Source: Agrobacterium tumefaciens (GTDB lineage Bacteria; Pseudomonadota; Alphaproteobacteria; Rhizobiales; Rhizobiaceae). Taken from it: a stretch of 64,000 bases of DNA. The translations under genes were made by a program, and so were the position numbers. The stretch covers positions 124,001 to 188,000 of the forward strand of contig NZ_WJOK01000002.1 in the NCBI RefSeq assembly GCF_009649785.1, in the 5' to 3' direction. Below, in pieces: positions 1-9,234 of the stretch (position 1 is its first letter; every line of letters starts with the position of its first letter). The notes below the pieces were generated by a model that was given only the letters and a program-made list of their open reading frames with translations, did not search any database and was not told the origin of the DNA.

Positions 1-77
1 ATCACCGTGGCGGGCGTGCCGATGTGGCCGATGCGACCGGTCTGGAAATTGCCCGTGCCTGGGTACGGCTTGTCTGA
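1..77 (+). CDS. C-terminal end of an unidentified protein (5' truncated)
   Basis: One frame stays open from the window edge and ends at a TGA at 75-77. Its last residues (ending ARAWVRLV) read like a normal protein C-terminus. Too little is present to name a family, and the other two forward frames also run open across the edge, so the frame choice is uncertain. Confidence 0.3.
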   Translation, partial: HRGGRADVADATGLEIARAWVRLV

Positions 78-163
78 TCTGGCAATTATCGGTTGCGAAT
101 ATGGCCAAGGCCGCTCAGAATTGAGTGTGTTTCACCGACGTTTGCCAAGGAGGCACCAAGATC

Positions 164-352
164 ATGTATAAATTCGAAATCTATCAGGACAGGGCCGGGG
201 AATATCGCTTCCGCTTCAAAGCATCCAACGGGGAAACGATGTTTTCCTCCGAAGGATACAAGGCCAAGGCATCGGCCATCCACGCCATCGAATCGATCAA
301 GAAAAATTCCCCCGGCGCCGATACGGTCGATCTGAGCACGATGACCGCCTGA
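164..352 (+). CDS. YegP/DUF1508 family small protein
   Basis: A 62-residue protein made of a single DUF1508 unit, a small alpha/beta fold of unknown function. The N-terminus MYKFEIYQD, the central Y-R-F-R-F-K-A-S-N-G-E strand region and the later KA-A-IESIKKN helix are typical. Many family members carry two such repeats; this one has one. The start is the ATG at 164, with AAGGAGG at 147-153, rather than a weak in-frame codon at 125. It stands alone, with no clear operon partner. The molecular role is unknown. Confidence 0.8.
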   Translation: MYKFEIYQDRAGEYRFRFKASNGETMFSSEGYKAKASAIHAIESIKKNSPGADTVDLSTMTA

Positions 353-529
353 AGCTCTCCGTTTCGCGAAACCTCGAGGCATTCTCCTGCCAGAAATGAC
401 GGGCGCGTTGGAAGGTGTCGGCGTAAAGATAAGATTCAGTCTTTTTTGATAATCTTCCGTTAGCAATTGTATTTCGAGGTTCCCGGGCGGCGTCAGAGTG
501 CCCCTGGATTGTTTTGCGTACGGGTTCTC

Positions 530-1627
530 ATGCGTTCATCGGCTGTGCCAGCACTTCTCTTCGGTTGCCTTCTGCTTGGTGGCTGTACGTCCAGTTCCGG
601 GCCGGAAAGCCTGATGGCCGGCCTGCCGTCGAAGGAAACCACGAGCTCGGTTACGCCATCCGCGCCGGTGCCGCAGGCAAGCGTGGGCAGCCAACCCATC
701 ACGGCCCAGCCGCGACAGGAAGTTCTGGCATGGGGCGGGCCGGTGCCCGAAGAGCCAAAGGCCTTTTCAGCCGTTACCCCACGGGCGCCCGTGCCGCAGA
801 ACGCGCTTGAAACCCGTTTGCCCTCACCGTCACAGGCAGGAATTGTACGACCGGCAGAGCGTCCGATGGAGCGTCCGGTACAATTGGCCATGGCTGCAGC
901 CCCGGCGGCCAGTGCCGGTGCGCAGATCCGTTCGCGCATTTTCCGCTCCAGCTTCAGCGATGCCAAACCCATCAATTTCGGCAGGGTCCAGCCGCGCCAT
1001 TTTCAGGTCCACGGGGTGGATGTCTCGCGCTGGCAGGCCAATATAGACTGGCCGCAGCTGCGCACACGCGGTGCCAACTTCGCCTTCATCAAGGCTACGG
1101 ATGGCGGCGATCATCTTGACCCGATGTTCCGCACCAACTGGCAGCGTGCGAAGGAAGCGGGCATCCGTCGTGGCGCCTACCATTTCTTCTACTGGTGCCG
1201 GTCGGCCGGCGAGCAGGCGGATTGGTTCATTCGCAACGTACCGCGCGATCCGGATGCGCTGCCGCCGGTGATCGACGTGGAATATAACGGCGAATCGAGC
1301 TGCAAGATGCGCCATTCCCGTGAGCGTATTCTGGAAAAGATGCGCGTGTTCATGGATAAGCTGGAGCGCCATTACGGCCAGCGTCCGATTATCTATACGG
1401 CGCCCGATTTTTATAAGGACAATCTGACCGGCGAGTTCCAGGACTATCCCTTCTGGCTGCGCGCCGTTGCCCAGCATCCGTCCGTGGTCTATCCCGGCCG
1501 CAAGTGGTTGTTCTGGCAATATTCCGGCTCCGGCCTGTCGCATGGTGTCGATGGCCGCATCGATCTCAATGTCTTCAACGGCAATGAGGATGCCTGGCAT
1601 CGCTGGGTAGACCGCCGCTCGAGTTGA
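530..1627 (+). CDS. GH25-family lysozyme lipoprotein
   Basis: A 365-residue protein. The first ~20 residues form a lipoprotein signal ending in the lipobox LLGGC, so it should be lipid-anchored at the cell envelope. A Pro/Ala/Thr-rich linker runs to about residue 160. The C-terminal ~200 residues are a glycoside hydrolase 25 domain: HGVDVSRWQ near its start, FAFIKATDGG, GAYHFFYW, and the acidic strand PPVIDVE with the expected Asp and Glu, then FWQYS. GH25 enzymes cleave the MurNAc-GlcNAc bond of peptidoglycan. The ATG at 530 is preferred over a TTG at 467 because it puts the lipobox at the normal distance. The substrate is inferred from the family. Confidence 0.87.
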   Translation: MRSSAVPALLFGCLLLGGCTSSSGPESLMAGLPSKETTSSVTPSAPVPQASVGSQPITAQPRQEVLAWGGPVPEEPKAFSAVTPRAPVPQNALETRLPSPSQAGIVRPAERPMERPVQLAMAAAPAASAGAQIRSRIFRSSFSDAKPINFGRVQPRHFQVHGVDVSRWQANIDWPQLRTRGANFAFIKATDGGDHLDPMFRTNWQRAKEAGIRRGAYHFFYWCRSAGEQADWFIRNVPRDPDALPPVIDVEYNGESSCKMRHSRERILEKMRVFMDKLERHYGQRPIIYTAPDFYKDNLTGEFQDYPFWLRAVAQHPSVVYPGRKWLFWQYSGSGLSHGVDGRIDLNVFNGNEDAWHRWVDRRSS

Positions 1628-1638
1628 CGGGGCGGGCG

Positions 1639-2514
1639 TCAGCGCGAAAATTTTCGCGCGCCGGCAACGCAGAGCACCACCACGAGCGTGATGCCGATCA
1701 TCGCAGGGCTGACCTCCTCGTGAAGCAGGGTTGCTGCAAGCACCAGCCCGAAGAACGGCTGCAGCAATTGCAGCTGGCCCACTGCGGCAATGCCGCCAAG
1801 CGCCAGCCCGCGATACCAGAAGATGAAGCCGATCAGCATGCTGAACAGCGAGACATAGGCAAGGCCGCCCCAGGCCTGCGGGTCGATGCCTGCGAGGGTT
1901 TGCGGCCCTGTGAAAAAGGCAAGCGGCAGCATCAGAGGCAGGGAGAGGACCAATGCCCATGAGATGACCTGCCAGCCCCCCAGTTTGCGGGAAAGGGCAG
2001 CACCCTCAGCATATCCCAGCCCACAGACGATAATCGCGCCCAGCATCAAGAGATCGCCGGCAAGTGAGGCTCCGAGCCCGGAGGCCAGCGAATTCGACAA
2101 TGAAAAGCCGGCAACGAGGACGCTGCCCAGGCAGGAAAAGAACCAGAAGGCGGGCCGCGGGCGTTCTCCCCCACGCAGCACGGCAAAAACCGCGGTTGCG
2201 AGCGGCAAAAGCCCGACAAAGACGATGGAGTGGGCCGAGGTGATGTGCCGCAAGGCGAGGGCAGTCAACAGCGGGAAGCCAACCACCACGCCGAAGGACA
2301 CGATGAAAAGGGATGCCATATCATCGCGCGCCGGGCGTTTTTGCCGGAACACAAAAAGCAAAGCGAGCGCCAGAAGGCCGGCTATGCTGGCGCGGGCGAG
2401 GGTCAGGAACACCGGATCGAAACCCGTTACCGCAACCCGCGTGGCGGGCAGCGAGCCGCTGAATATCACCACGCCGATAAGGCCGCTCAGCCAACCGCTT
2501 GTCGTCTTGTCCAT
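1639..2514 (-). CDS. EamA/DMT-family inner-membrane transporter
   Basis: A 291-residue protein with about ten hydrophobic segments in two EamA repeats. The first begins WLSGLIGVVIFSGSLPATRVAV; the second ends with LVLAATLLHEEVSPAMIGITLVV, the usual EamA closing helix. The family exports amino acids, nucleobases or other metabolites; the substrate cannot be read here. The start at 2514 has AGGAGA just upstream, better than the alternative 15 bases earlier. It is divergent from the MocR-type regulator at 2598 across an 83-base gap, so that regulator probably controls it. Confidence 0.85.
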   Translation of the reverse strand: MDKTTSGWLSGLIGVVIFSGSLPATRVAVTGFDPVFLTLARASIAGLLALALLFVFRQKRPARDDMASLFIVSFGVVVGFPLLTALALRHITSAHSIVFVGLLPLATAVFAVLRGGERPRPAFWFFSCLGSVLVAGFSLSNSLASGLGASLAGDLLMLGAIIVCGLGYAEGAALSRKLGGWQVISWALVLSLPLMLPLAFFTGPQTLAGIDPQAWGGLAYVSLFSMLIGFIFWYRGLALGGIAAVGQLQLLQPFFGLVLAATLLHEEVSPAMIGITLVVVLCVAGARKFSR

Positions 2515-2597
2515 GACCGTCTCCTGCAATTTCCCTTTCTTGATCCGGAACGGCTGGTGAAAACAGCGACAATAATATACAATTTCAAGAAACTGTT

Positions 2598-4028
2598 ATG
2601 GTTGTTTGGACGGTACGGTTGGAGAGAAATGTGGACGGACACCTCGCGACGGGAACGCGCATAGAACAGGTGATGGCCAGCATGCGGCAACGCATCGCTT
2701 CGCGAAGCCTCGTTCCCGGCGCCAGATTGCCATCCGTTCGAGCGCTTGCGAAGGCCATGCAGGTCTCCACTTCAACCGTCGTCGAGGCCTATGACCGGCT
2801 GGTTGCCGATGGCACCATAAGCTCGCGACCGGGTTCGGGATTTTATGTGGCGGGTCCACTAGCGCCTCTGTCTCTGGCCGATATCGAGCCTCGGCTGGAC
2901 AGGGCGGTGGATCCGCTCTGGGTGTCGCGCCAGGCGCTGGACGAGGGGGCGGCGCTTGCCAAGCCCGGCTGCGGCTGGCTTCCAGCGTCATGGATGCCGG
3001 AGCAAGCGCTACGGCGGGCGATGAGGGGGCTTGCCCGCGCGGATGCTTCCTTGCTGACGGATTATGCGAGCCCAATGGGGCTGTTGCCGCTACGCCAGCT
3101 TTTGTCCCGCAGACTTGCCGAACATGGCGTCCAGGCGGGCGCCAGCCAGATCATGCTCACCGATTCCGGCACGCAGGCGATCGATCTCCTGTGTCGTTTC
3201 CTGCTGCAGCCAGGGGATACGGTGATTGTCGATGATCCCTGCTATTTTAACTTCCGCGCTCTCTTGCGGGCGCATCGGGTGAAAACCGTTGGTGTGCCCT
3301 ATACGCCGGCTGGACCGGACCTGCCGCTTTTCGAGCAGGCACTGAAAGAGCATCAGCCGCGCCTTTATATCACTAATTCCGCGATCCATAATCCGACAGG
3401 CGCAAGGCTTTCCGCCGTTTCTGCCCATCGCCTGCTGATGCTGGCCGAACAGGCGGGCCTCACCATCATCGAGGATGATATTTTTGCCGATTTTGAAACG
3501 CAGGCGGCACCACGGCTGGCTGCTTTCGATGGTCTGAACCGGGTCGTCCAGATCGGCAGTTTTTCAAAAACCCTGTCTGCTTCCGTGCGGTGCGGTTTCA
3601 TCGCAGCGCCTCCGGCATGGGTGGAAGCCCTGACCGATCTCAAGATTGCCACTGCGTTTGGTGGAGCAAATTTTTCGGCTGCATTGATCCTGTCGCTTTT
3701 GACTGACGGTAGTTATCGCAAGCATGTCGAGGCTCTTCGACAGCGTCTCGCGGCGGCGGTGCCTGAGGCGGCGGCGCGTTTGAAAGCGCTTGGATGTGTG
3801 CCGTGGATCGAACCGCAGGCGGGCATGTTCTTATGGTGCCGCCTGCCGGAGGGGGTCGACGCCGCCGATGTTGCACGTCGGGCACTGGCGCAACAGGTGG
3901 TGCTGGCACCCGGCAATGTTTTCAGCTCCGCGCAGAACGCATCCGCTTTCATGCGTTTCAATGTGTCGCAAATGGCCGCTCCTCAGGTCATGGCGGTGCT
4001 GGCAGATGCCCTCAGGCAGAGCGCGTAA
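2598..4028 (+). CDS. MocR-type PLP-dependent transcriptional regulator (GntR family)
   Basis: A 476-residue fusion. Residues ~15-80 are a GntR winged helix (RIASRSLVPGARLPSVRALAKAMQVS, then GTISSRPGSGFYV). The rest is an aminotransferase class I fold with DSGTQAIDLL, IVDDPCYFNF, IHNPTG, EDDIFADF and the PLP-lysine motif GSFSKTLSASVRCGF. MocR proteins sense PLP or an amino-acid or amine ligand and usually control a neighbouring gene, here plausibly the divergent EamA transporter. The ATG at 2598 keeps the usual short Trp-containing leader; a GTG at 2631 behind GGAGAG is a possible later start. Confidence 0.88.
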   Translation: MVVWTVRLERNVDGHLATGTRIEQVMASMRQRIASRSLVPGARLPSVRALAKAMQVSTSTVVEAYDRLVADGTISSRPGSGFYVAGPLAPLSLADIEPRLDRAVDPLWVSRQALDEGAALAKPGCGWLPASWMPEQALRRAMRGLARADASLLTDYASPMGLLPLRQLLSRRLAEHGVQAGASQIMLTDSGTQAIDLLCRFLLQPGDTVIVDDPCYFNFRALLRAHRVKTVGVPYTPAGPDLPLFEQALKEHQPRLYITNSAIHNPTGARLSAVSAHRLLMLAEQAGLTIIEDDIFADFETQAAPRLAAFDGLNRVVQIGSFSKTLSASVRCGFIAAPPAWVEALTDLKIATAFGGANFSAALILSLLTDGSYRKHVEALRQRLAAAVPEAAARLKALGCVPWIEPQAGMFLWCRLPEGVDAADVARRALAQQVVLAPGNVFSSAQNASAFMRFNVSQMAAPQVMAVLADALRQSA

Positions 4029-4116
4029 TTGTCGCCCATATCGTGCTGGCCGAGGAGAATCGGAACAAAATCCCGTGAACGCCGTTTTCTTCTCAGAATG
4101 AAGAGGAGGAAATACC

Positions 4117-4434
4117 ATGACATTCGATCCAAACAATCCGCGCCCGGACCGTGATCTTCGTCCGGAACTGAATATCAGCAATGAACCGCTTGCCCGCAAG
4201 TCTCCGTCCTGGATGCCATGGCTGGCGATTCTCGTTGTCGCATTGGTAGGCGTATTCGCCTGGTCGCAGATGAGCGGTCCGAACACCGATCCGGCCACGA
4301 CATCCTCGACCATGCCGCCTGCGGCAACGCAACAGGCACCGGCGCCCGTGACTCCGACTGTCCCGGCAACACCGCCTGCCAACAATGCAGCACCGGCAAG
4401 CCCGAATACCGGCGGCACGCAGACGCAGCCGTAA
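4117..4434 (+). CDS. Small single-pass membrane protein with Pro/Ala/Thr-rich tail
   Basis: A 105-residue protein, family not recognised. Residues 1-32 are polar and probably cytoplasmic (MTFDPNNPRPDRDLRPEL...). Residues ~33-51 (MPWLAILVVALVGVFAWS) form one membrane segment. The remainder is a low-complexity Pro/Ala/Thr/Asn tail with no cysteines, probably periplasmic. A strong GAGGAGG lies just before the ATG. It follows the MocR gene by 88 bases and ends 19 bases before a strong terminator, so it is probably a monocistronic unit. Confidence 0.72.
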   Translation: MTFDPNNPRPDRDLRPELNISNEPLARKSPSWMPWLAILVVALVGVFAWSQMSGPNTDPATTSSTMPPAATQQAPAPVTPTVPATPPANNAAPASPNTGGTQTQP

Positions 4435-4452
4435 TGGGTTAGATAATCTGAC

Positions 4453-4484
4453 AAAACCGCCTGCCTTCCGGCAGGCGGTTTTTT
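4453..4484 (+). terminator. Rho-independent terminator
   Basis: A perfect 9-bp GC-rich stem (CCGCCTGCC / GGCAGGCGG) with a TTCC loop, flanked by AAAA and a run of six T. It ends the small membrane protein gene and may also act for the convergent Rrf2 gene. Confidence 0.9.
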
Positions 4485-4504
4485 ATTGCGCCAACTCTGC
4501 GGCG

Positions 4505-4963
4505 TTAGAGCTGATCCATCGCGGAGGGGTGGTTGGACAATCTGGACCAGCGGCTCATCGATTCCTCCGCCAGCACCGAAAGCGTAATGTTTCCGAAGCG
4601 AGACAGGAGAATGGTCTCCGCCTCGTTCATGGCGTCGAAAAGGGCAGCATTGACGGCCTGCTCTATGACGCAGTTAGGATTATCTCCTGCCAGCCCAATC
4701 GAGAACAATTCCGGCGCGCCAAGCGCCCGGTAAATATCGAGCAGCGTGATTTCGCTGAGCGGTCGCGCCAGAACCCAGCCACCGCCATGGCCTTTTTCCG
4801 ACGACACGTAACCGTGCTCCCGCAAGCCCGCCATGGTTCTGCGCACCACCACCGGGTTCGTCTGCAACATCACCGCGATGCTTTCAGAGGTCGCCGCACC
4901 CTCGTGTTTCTCCATATGGATCAGAATATGCAGCACCCGTGAAAGGCGCGTGTCGTGTCTCAT
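4505..4963 (-). CDS. Rrf2-family transcriptional regulator, non-Fe-S type
   Basis: A 152-residue protein. Its N-terminal winged helix (RHDTRLSRVLHILIHM, SESIAVMLQTNPVVVRRTMAGLREHGYV, then GHGGGWVLARP) is the Rrf2 signature. The three cysteines that hold an Fe-S cluster in IscR, NsrR and RirA are absent; only one cysteine (PNCVIEQ) remains, so it resembles YwnA/YwgB-like members. The ATG at 4963 gives the canonical N-terminus; a longer reading to 5017 would run into the operator region. It is divergent from a thioredoxin-reductase-like gene and probably represses it together with itself. Confidence 0.87.
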   Translation of the reverse strand: MRHDTRLSRVLHILIHMEKHEGAATSESIAVMLQTNPVVVRRTMAGLREHGYVSSEKGHGGGWVLARPLSEITLLDIYRALGAPELFSIGLAGDNPNCVIEQAVNAALFDAMNEAETILLSRFGNITLSVLAEESMSRWSRLSNHPSAMDQL

Positions 4964-5008
4964 CGGTGAAATCCGCCTGTTTTTCGCGACATTACCAGTT
5001 AGCCTATG

Positions 5009-5072
5009 ATGTAACAATATAAGTTGCGTGACTATTGACTCTAAAATTCATGTAACAATATAAGTGTCGTGA
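5009..5072. promoter_or_regulatory. Two direct repeats, likely Rrf2 operators
   Basis: A 23-base element beginning ATGTAACAATATAAGT occurs at 5009-5031 and again at 5050-5072, identical at 21 of 23 positions and 41 bases apart (about four helical turns). Both copies lie in the gap between the divergent Rrf2 gene and its presumed target. The spacing places two repressor dimers on the same DNA face. Binding by this Rrf2 protein is inferred. Confidence 0.75.
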
Positions 5073-5113
5073 AACGAACGGGCGCTTCCGGCTCGGTGAA
5101 CGATAGGTGCATC

Positions 5114-6001
5114 ATGAAATACGACGTCATCATCATCGGCGGCAGCTATGCGGGCCTGTCCGCCGCCCTGCAGCTCGGGCGCGCGAGAAAAAACATCCTG
5201 GTGGTGGATGCGGGTGAGCGGAGAAATCGCTTCGCCAGCCATTCCCACGGTTTTCTCGGACAGGACGGCAAGGCGCCGGGCGACATCATCGCCGAGGCAC
5301 GCCGCCAGATCGAGCGCTACCCGACGATACACTGGGCAAAGGGCAGGGTAACGAATGCCGAAGGATCATTCGATGACTTCGTTATCGAGATCGATGGCAA
5401 TCGCCGCGAAAGGGCGGCCAGACTAATCCTTGCCACAGGCGTTACGGATGAACTGCCTGATATAGCCGGGCTGGAGGAACGCTGGGGCAGCGCCGTCTTC
5501 CATTGCCCCTATTGCCACGGATACGAACTGGATCAGCGCAGGATCGGCGTCATCGCGGCCTCACCGCTTGCCATCCACCATGCATTGATGCTTCCGGACT
5601 GGGGTGAAACGACCTTTTTTACCAATGGTATATTCGTTCCGGATGCCGAACAGAATGCGCTTTTGTCAGCCCGGGGCGTTCGGGTGGAAAAAGAGCGTAT
5701 CAGAGAGATCGCAGGGCATGCGGATGTCGTTCTTGCGGATGGGCGTAGCATTGCTTTGGCCGGTCTTTTCACGCAACCGAAATTGCGGATTGCATCGGAT
5801 TGGATCGAAAAGCTCGGCTGCACCGTGGAAGAAGGGCCGATGGGTTCAAGCATCGTGACGGATGCCATGAAACAGACGACAGTGCGCGGAATCTTCGCCT
5901 GCGGTGATGTGGCAAGGCCCGCGGGCTCGGTCGCTCTTTCCGTGGGCGATGGCGCCATGGCAGGGACTGCGGCTCACAGGTCGATCATGTTTCCGGAATG
6001 A
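5114..6001 (+). CDS. NAD(P)/FAD-dependent oxidoreductase, thioredoxin-reductase-like
   Basis: A 295-residue flavoprotein. It has an N-terminal FAD dinucleotide motif (MKYDVIIIGGSYAGLSAALQLGRA), a redox-active C-P-Y-C in VFHCPYCHGYE, and a C-terminal GIFACGDVARP FAD-contact motif. The second, NADPH-binding glycine motif is degenerate (RIGVIAASPLA), so its electron donor may differ from classical TrxB. The ATG at 5114 is chosen over a codon at 5069, which lies inside the second operator repeat. Its pairing with an Rrf2 repressor suggests induction by thiol, electrophile or nitrosative stress; that is inference. Confidence 0.87.
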   Translation: MKYDVIIIGGSYAGLSAALQLGRARKNILVVDAGERRNRFASHSHGFLGQDGKAPGDIIAEARRQIERYPTIHWAKGRVTNAEGSFDDFVIEIDGNRRERAARLILATGVTDELPDIAGLEERWGSAVFHCPYCHGYELDQRRIGVIAASPLAIHHALMLPDWGETTFFTNGIFVPDAEQNALLSARGVRVEKERIREIAGHADVVLADGRSIALAGLFTQPKLRIASDWIEKLGCTVEEGPMGSSIVTDAMKQTTVRGIFACGDVARPAGSVALSVGDGAMAGTAAHRSIMFPE

Positions 6002-6880
6002 TCAGTGCGAAACAAGGCTTAGCCAGCGCCCCGGAGGCATTCCGAAGGCATTCTTGAAGTGGCGGGTAAAATGCGCCTGATCTGCAAAGCCGCAGGCAAA
6101 CGCCGTTTCCGCAAGACCCGCACCCGCCCGCATCATGTCCTTGCATTTTTGCAGACGCCGCATGATGAGATAACGGTGCGGGCTCGTGCCAAACAGGGAG
6201 CGGAAGTGCCGAAAGAGCGTGAAGCGATCAAGCCCGCTTATTTGCTCCAGCTTCTCTGAGCTGACGGCAAGCGCGCTGTTCTCCAGCAGGTAATCGCGGC
6301 AACGGAAAACGGCGATTCGGTCAAGCCGCTTGATTGTTCTCTGGTTTCCGTTCGAATGCTTCCAGAGCAGATCCGACAGTCTCGATTGCCAGTCGGTCAG
6401 GAGCAGATTGTCCGGCTCGCCTTCGAGATTGCCGAGAGCCTCTATCAGGCATTGACGGAACTCATCGTCTTCGATGACGGGATTTTTTGCAAATGGCAGC
6501 GCGTGAAATCCGGTCGCCACCTCCATGGTTTTTTCCGGCGGAAGATAGAGCATACGGTAGCGCAGACCTTCGTCGGTGCCGGCACCACCATCGTGAACTT
6601 CGTCCGGATGCAGCACGATAACCTTTCCGGGCGTGCTGAAATGCGATGTGCCACGATAGGAAAAGGTCTGGACGCCAGAAAGCGTCACACCCAGAGCATA
6701 GGTGTCATGGCGATGGGGTGCATAGGCGTTGCCGTGAAAGCGCGCTTCGATGCGCTCGATCCCTTCGCTGGAAGGGGCCTGCACGATCCCCTCGAATTTG
6801 CACGAACGTTCAAGATCGCTCGTACCCTGAGGGGCTAGGGTCACTTCTCTTTCGTAACCACAGCCAGATTGAGTTCGCAT
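6002..6880 (-). CDS. AraC-family transcriptional regulator (cupin sensor)
   Basis: A 292-residue protein. Residues ~25-110 form an AraC-type cupin (RIEARFHGNAYAPHRHDTYALGV, then VIVLHPDEVHDG). The last ~100 residues hold the two HTH motifs (LEQISGLDRFTLFRHFRSLFGTSPHRYL and LAETAFACGFADQAHFTRHFKNAFGMPPGRW). The ATG at 6880 overlaps the start codon of the divergent DUF2000 gene by two bases; a GTG inside the coding region (VQAPSSEG) is an alternative. Its stop abuts that of the flavoprotein gene. Confidence 0.87.
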   Translation of the reverse strand: MRTQSGCGYEREVTLAPQGTSDLERSCKFEGIVQAPSSEGIERIEARFHGNAYAPHRHDTYALGVTLSGVQTFSYRGTSHFSTPGKVIVLHPDEVHDGGAGTDEGLRYRMLYLPPEKTMEVATGFHALPFAKNPVIEDDEFRQCLIEALGNLEGEPDNLLLTDWQSRLSDLLWKHSNGNQRTIKRLDRIAVFRCRDYLLENSALAVSSEKLEQISGLDRFTLFRHFRSLFGTSPHRYLIMRRLQKCKDMMRAGAGLAETAFACGFADQAHFTRHFKNAFGMPPGRWLSLVSH

Positions 6881-7286
6881 GTTTGATACCAAGATCGCCG
6901 TCATCCTTCGTGATGACCTTGCCGTGTGGCAAAAACTGAACGTCACCGCATTTCTCATGTCCGGCATCGTCGCCCAGACCAGAGAGATCATCGGGGAACC
7001 ATACCGCGACAGGGCGGGTAACGTCTACAATCCACTGTCCGTCCAGCCGATAGTCGTCATGGCCACGGATCAGGAGGCACTGCGCAAAATCCATCAGCGA
7101 TCCCTGGAGCGCGAGGTCACGACATCGCTCTATATCGAGGAAATGTTCGCAACCGGTCATGATGTTGCCAACCGCCAGGTGTTTTCGGAATTTTCTCCCG
7201 ACAATGCAAAGGTCGTCGGCATGGCGCTTAGGGCGGACAAGAAAATCGTCGACAAGATTACCAAGGGCGCGAAGCTGCATGCCTGA
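6879..7286 (+). CDS. DUF2000 family protein
   Basis: A 135-residue protein with the family's conserved opening, FDTKIAVILRDDLAVWQKLNVTAFLMSG, and the central strand PIVVMATDQEALRKIHQRS. DUF2000 has a peptidyl-tRNA-hydrolase-2-like fold and no established activity. It pairs here with a divergent AraC regulator whose start codon it overlaps, so the two are very likely co-regulated. The conserved N-terminus supports the ATG at 6879. Confidence 0.85.
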   Translation: MFDTKIAVILRDDLAVWQKLNVTAFLMSGIVAQTREIIGEPYRDRAGNVYNPLSVQPIVVMATDQEALRKIHQRSLEREVTTSLYIEEMFATGHDVANRQVFSEFSPDNAKVVGMALRADKKIVDKITKGAKLHA

Positions 7287-7303
7287 GCAGCTGCCGTGAA
7301 TGT

Positions 7304-7330
7304 AAAAAGGGAGGCCGTGAGCCTCCCTTG
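7304..7330. terminator. Hairpin terminator between convergent genes
   Basis: A 7-bp stem GGGAGGC / GCCTCCC with a CGTGA loop, preceded by AAAAA and followed by TTG. It sits between the ends of the DUF2000 gene and lepA and could serve both, better on the minus strand where the A-run becomes a U-run. Confidence 0.6.
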
Positions 7331-7357
7331 TCAAATCAGCGACGATTTAGCGGCCGC

Positions 7358-9184
7358 TTATTCGTCGTTCATCTTCAGCGCAGCGATGAAAGCTTCCTGC
7401 GGAATCTCCACCTTGCCGAACTGGCGCATGCGCTTTTTGCCTTCCTTCTGCTTGTCCAGAAGTTTGCGTTTACGCGTCGCATCGCCACCGTAGCACTTTG
7501 CCGTCACGTCCTTGCGCAACGCGCGCACGGTTTCGCGGGCGATGACCTTGCCGCCAATGGCCGCCTGGATCGGGATCTGGAACATGTGCGGCGGAATGAG
7601 TTCCTTCAGCTTTTCGCACATGCCGCGTCCGCGCCGGTCAGCCGCCGAGCGGTGGACCAGCATGGAGAGTGCGTCCACCGGGTCGCCGTTCACGAGGATC
7701 GACATCTTGACGAGATCGCCTTCGCGATAGTCGATGATGTTGTAGTCGAACGAGGCGTAACCCTTCGAGATGGATTTCAGGCGGTCGTAGAAATCGAACA
7801 CCACTTCGTTGAGCGGCAATTCATAGGTGATCATCGCGCGGTTGCCGACATAGGTCAGCTCCGTCTGCAGGCCGCGCCGGTCCTGACAGAGTTTCAGAAT
7901 ACCACCGAGATATTCGTCGGGCGTCAGGATCGTCGCCTTGATCCAAGGTTCGCGGATTTCCTTGATCTTCACGACATCAGGCATATCCGCCGGGTTGTGC
8001 AGTTCTTTCTCGGTGCCATCCGTCAGCGTCATTTCATAGACGACCGAAGGTGCTGTGGCGACGAGATCGAGATTGAACTCACGCTCGAGGCGTTCCTGAA
8101 TGATTTCAAGATGCAGCAGACCGAGGAAGCCGCAACGGAAACCAAAGCCGAGAGCGGCAGACGATTCCATTTCGAAGGAGAAGGAGGCGTCGTTGAGGCG
8201 AAGCTTGCCCACTGCCGCGCGCAGATCTTCGAAGTCGGCTGCATCAACAGGGAAGAGGCCGCAGAAAACCACGGGCTGCGCTGGCTTGAAGCCGGGCAGG
8301 GCCTGCGCCGTCGGGCGCTTGTCGTCGGTAATGGTATCGCCAACACGCGTATCGGCGACTTCCTTGATCGAGGCGGTGATGAAACCGATCTCGCCGGGGC
8401 CGAGGCTGTCGACATTGACCATCTTCGGGGTAAGTACGCCAACGCGCTCGACGCCGTATTTCGCGCCGGAACCCATCATGCGGATCTGCTGGCCCTTGGT
8501 CAGCACGCCGTCGATGACGCGCACCAGAACCATGACGCCCAAATAGGTGTCGTACCAGCTGTCGACGAGCAGTGCCTTGAGCGGCCCGTTCTCGCCGACT
8601 TCGCTCTTCGGCGGTGGCAGGCGGTTGACGATGGCTTCGAGAACATCGGGGATGCCAAGCCCGGTCTTGGCCGAAATCAACACAGCTTCGGAAGCGTCGA
8701 TGCCGATTACTTCCTCAATCTGTTCCTTGATGCGGTCGGGCTCCGCGGCCGGCAGGTCGATCTTGTTCAAGACCGTCACCAGCTCGTGATTATTGTCGAT
8801 TGCCTGATAAACGTTGGCCAGCGTCTGGGCTTCCACACCCTGAGATGCGTCCACCACCAGCAGCGAACCTTCGCAGGCCGAAAGCGAGCGGGACACTTCA
8901 TAGGCAAAGTCGACGTGACCGGGCGTGTCGATGAGGTTCAGCACATAGGTTTCGCCGTTATTCGCCTTGTAGTGCAGGCGCACGGTCTGGGCCTTGATGG
9001 TGATGCCGCGCTCGCGTTCGATATCCATCGAATCGAGAACCTGTTCCGACATATCGCGCTCGGCAAGGCCGCCTGTCGACTGGATCAACCGGTCGGCCAG
9101 CGTCGATTTGCCGTGATCGATGTGGGCAACGATCGAGAAGTTGCGGATATGGTCCAGGGGCGTGCGGGTCGAATTTGTGCTCAT
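7358..9184 (-). CDS. lepA: Elongation factor 4 (LepA)
   Basis: A 608-residue translational GTPase of normal LepA length. G-domain motifs are in order: [14 protein letters not shown] (G1), [12 protein letters not shown] (G2), DTPGHVDF (G3), NKID (G4) and SAKTG (G5). They are followed by domains II-V and the LepA-specific C-terminal domain rich in K/R ([22 protein letters not shown]). EF4 back-translocates or remodels stalled ribosomes, especially under ionic or cold stress. It appears monocistronic. Long antisense reading frames here are shadows. Confidence 0.98.
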   Translation of the reverse strand: MSTNSTRTPLDHIRNFSIVAHIDHGKSTLADRLIQSTGGLAERDMSEQVLDSMDIERERGITIKAQTVRLHYKANNGETYVLNLIDTPGHVDFAYEVSRSLSACEGSLLVVDASQGVEAQTLANVYQAIDNNHELVTVLNKIDLPAAEPDRIKEQIEEVIGIDASEAVLISAKTGLGIPDVLEAIVNRLPPPKSEVGENGPLKALLVDSWYDTYLGVMVLVRVIDGVLTKGQQIRMMGSGAKYGVERVGVLTPKMVNVDSLGPGEIGFITASIKEVADTRVGDTITDDKRPTAQALPGFKPAQPVVFCGLFPVDAADFEDLRAAVGKLRLNDASFSFEMESSAALGFGFRCGFLGLLHLEIIQERLEREFNLDLVATAPSVVYEMTLTDGTEKELHNPADMPDVVKIKEIREPWIKATILTPDEYLGGILKLCQDRRGLQTELTYVGNRAMITYELPLNEVVFDFYDRLKSISKGYASFDYNIIDYREGDLVKMSILVNGDPVDALSMLVHRSAADRRGRGMCEKLKELIPPHMFQIPIQAAIGGKVIARETVRALRKDVTAKCYGGDATRKRKLLDKQKEGKKRMRQFGKVEIPQEAFIAALKMNDE

Positions 9185-9234
9185 GCCCCGCGCTATAGCA
9201 GGGGCTTCTCATGCCGCAAAGCGGGAATTTGGTT

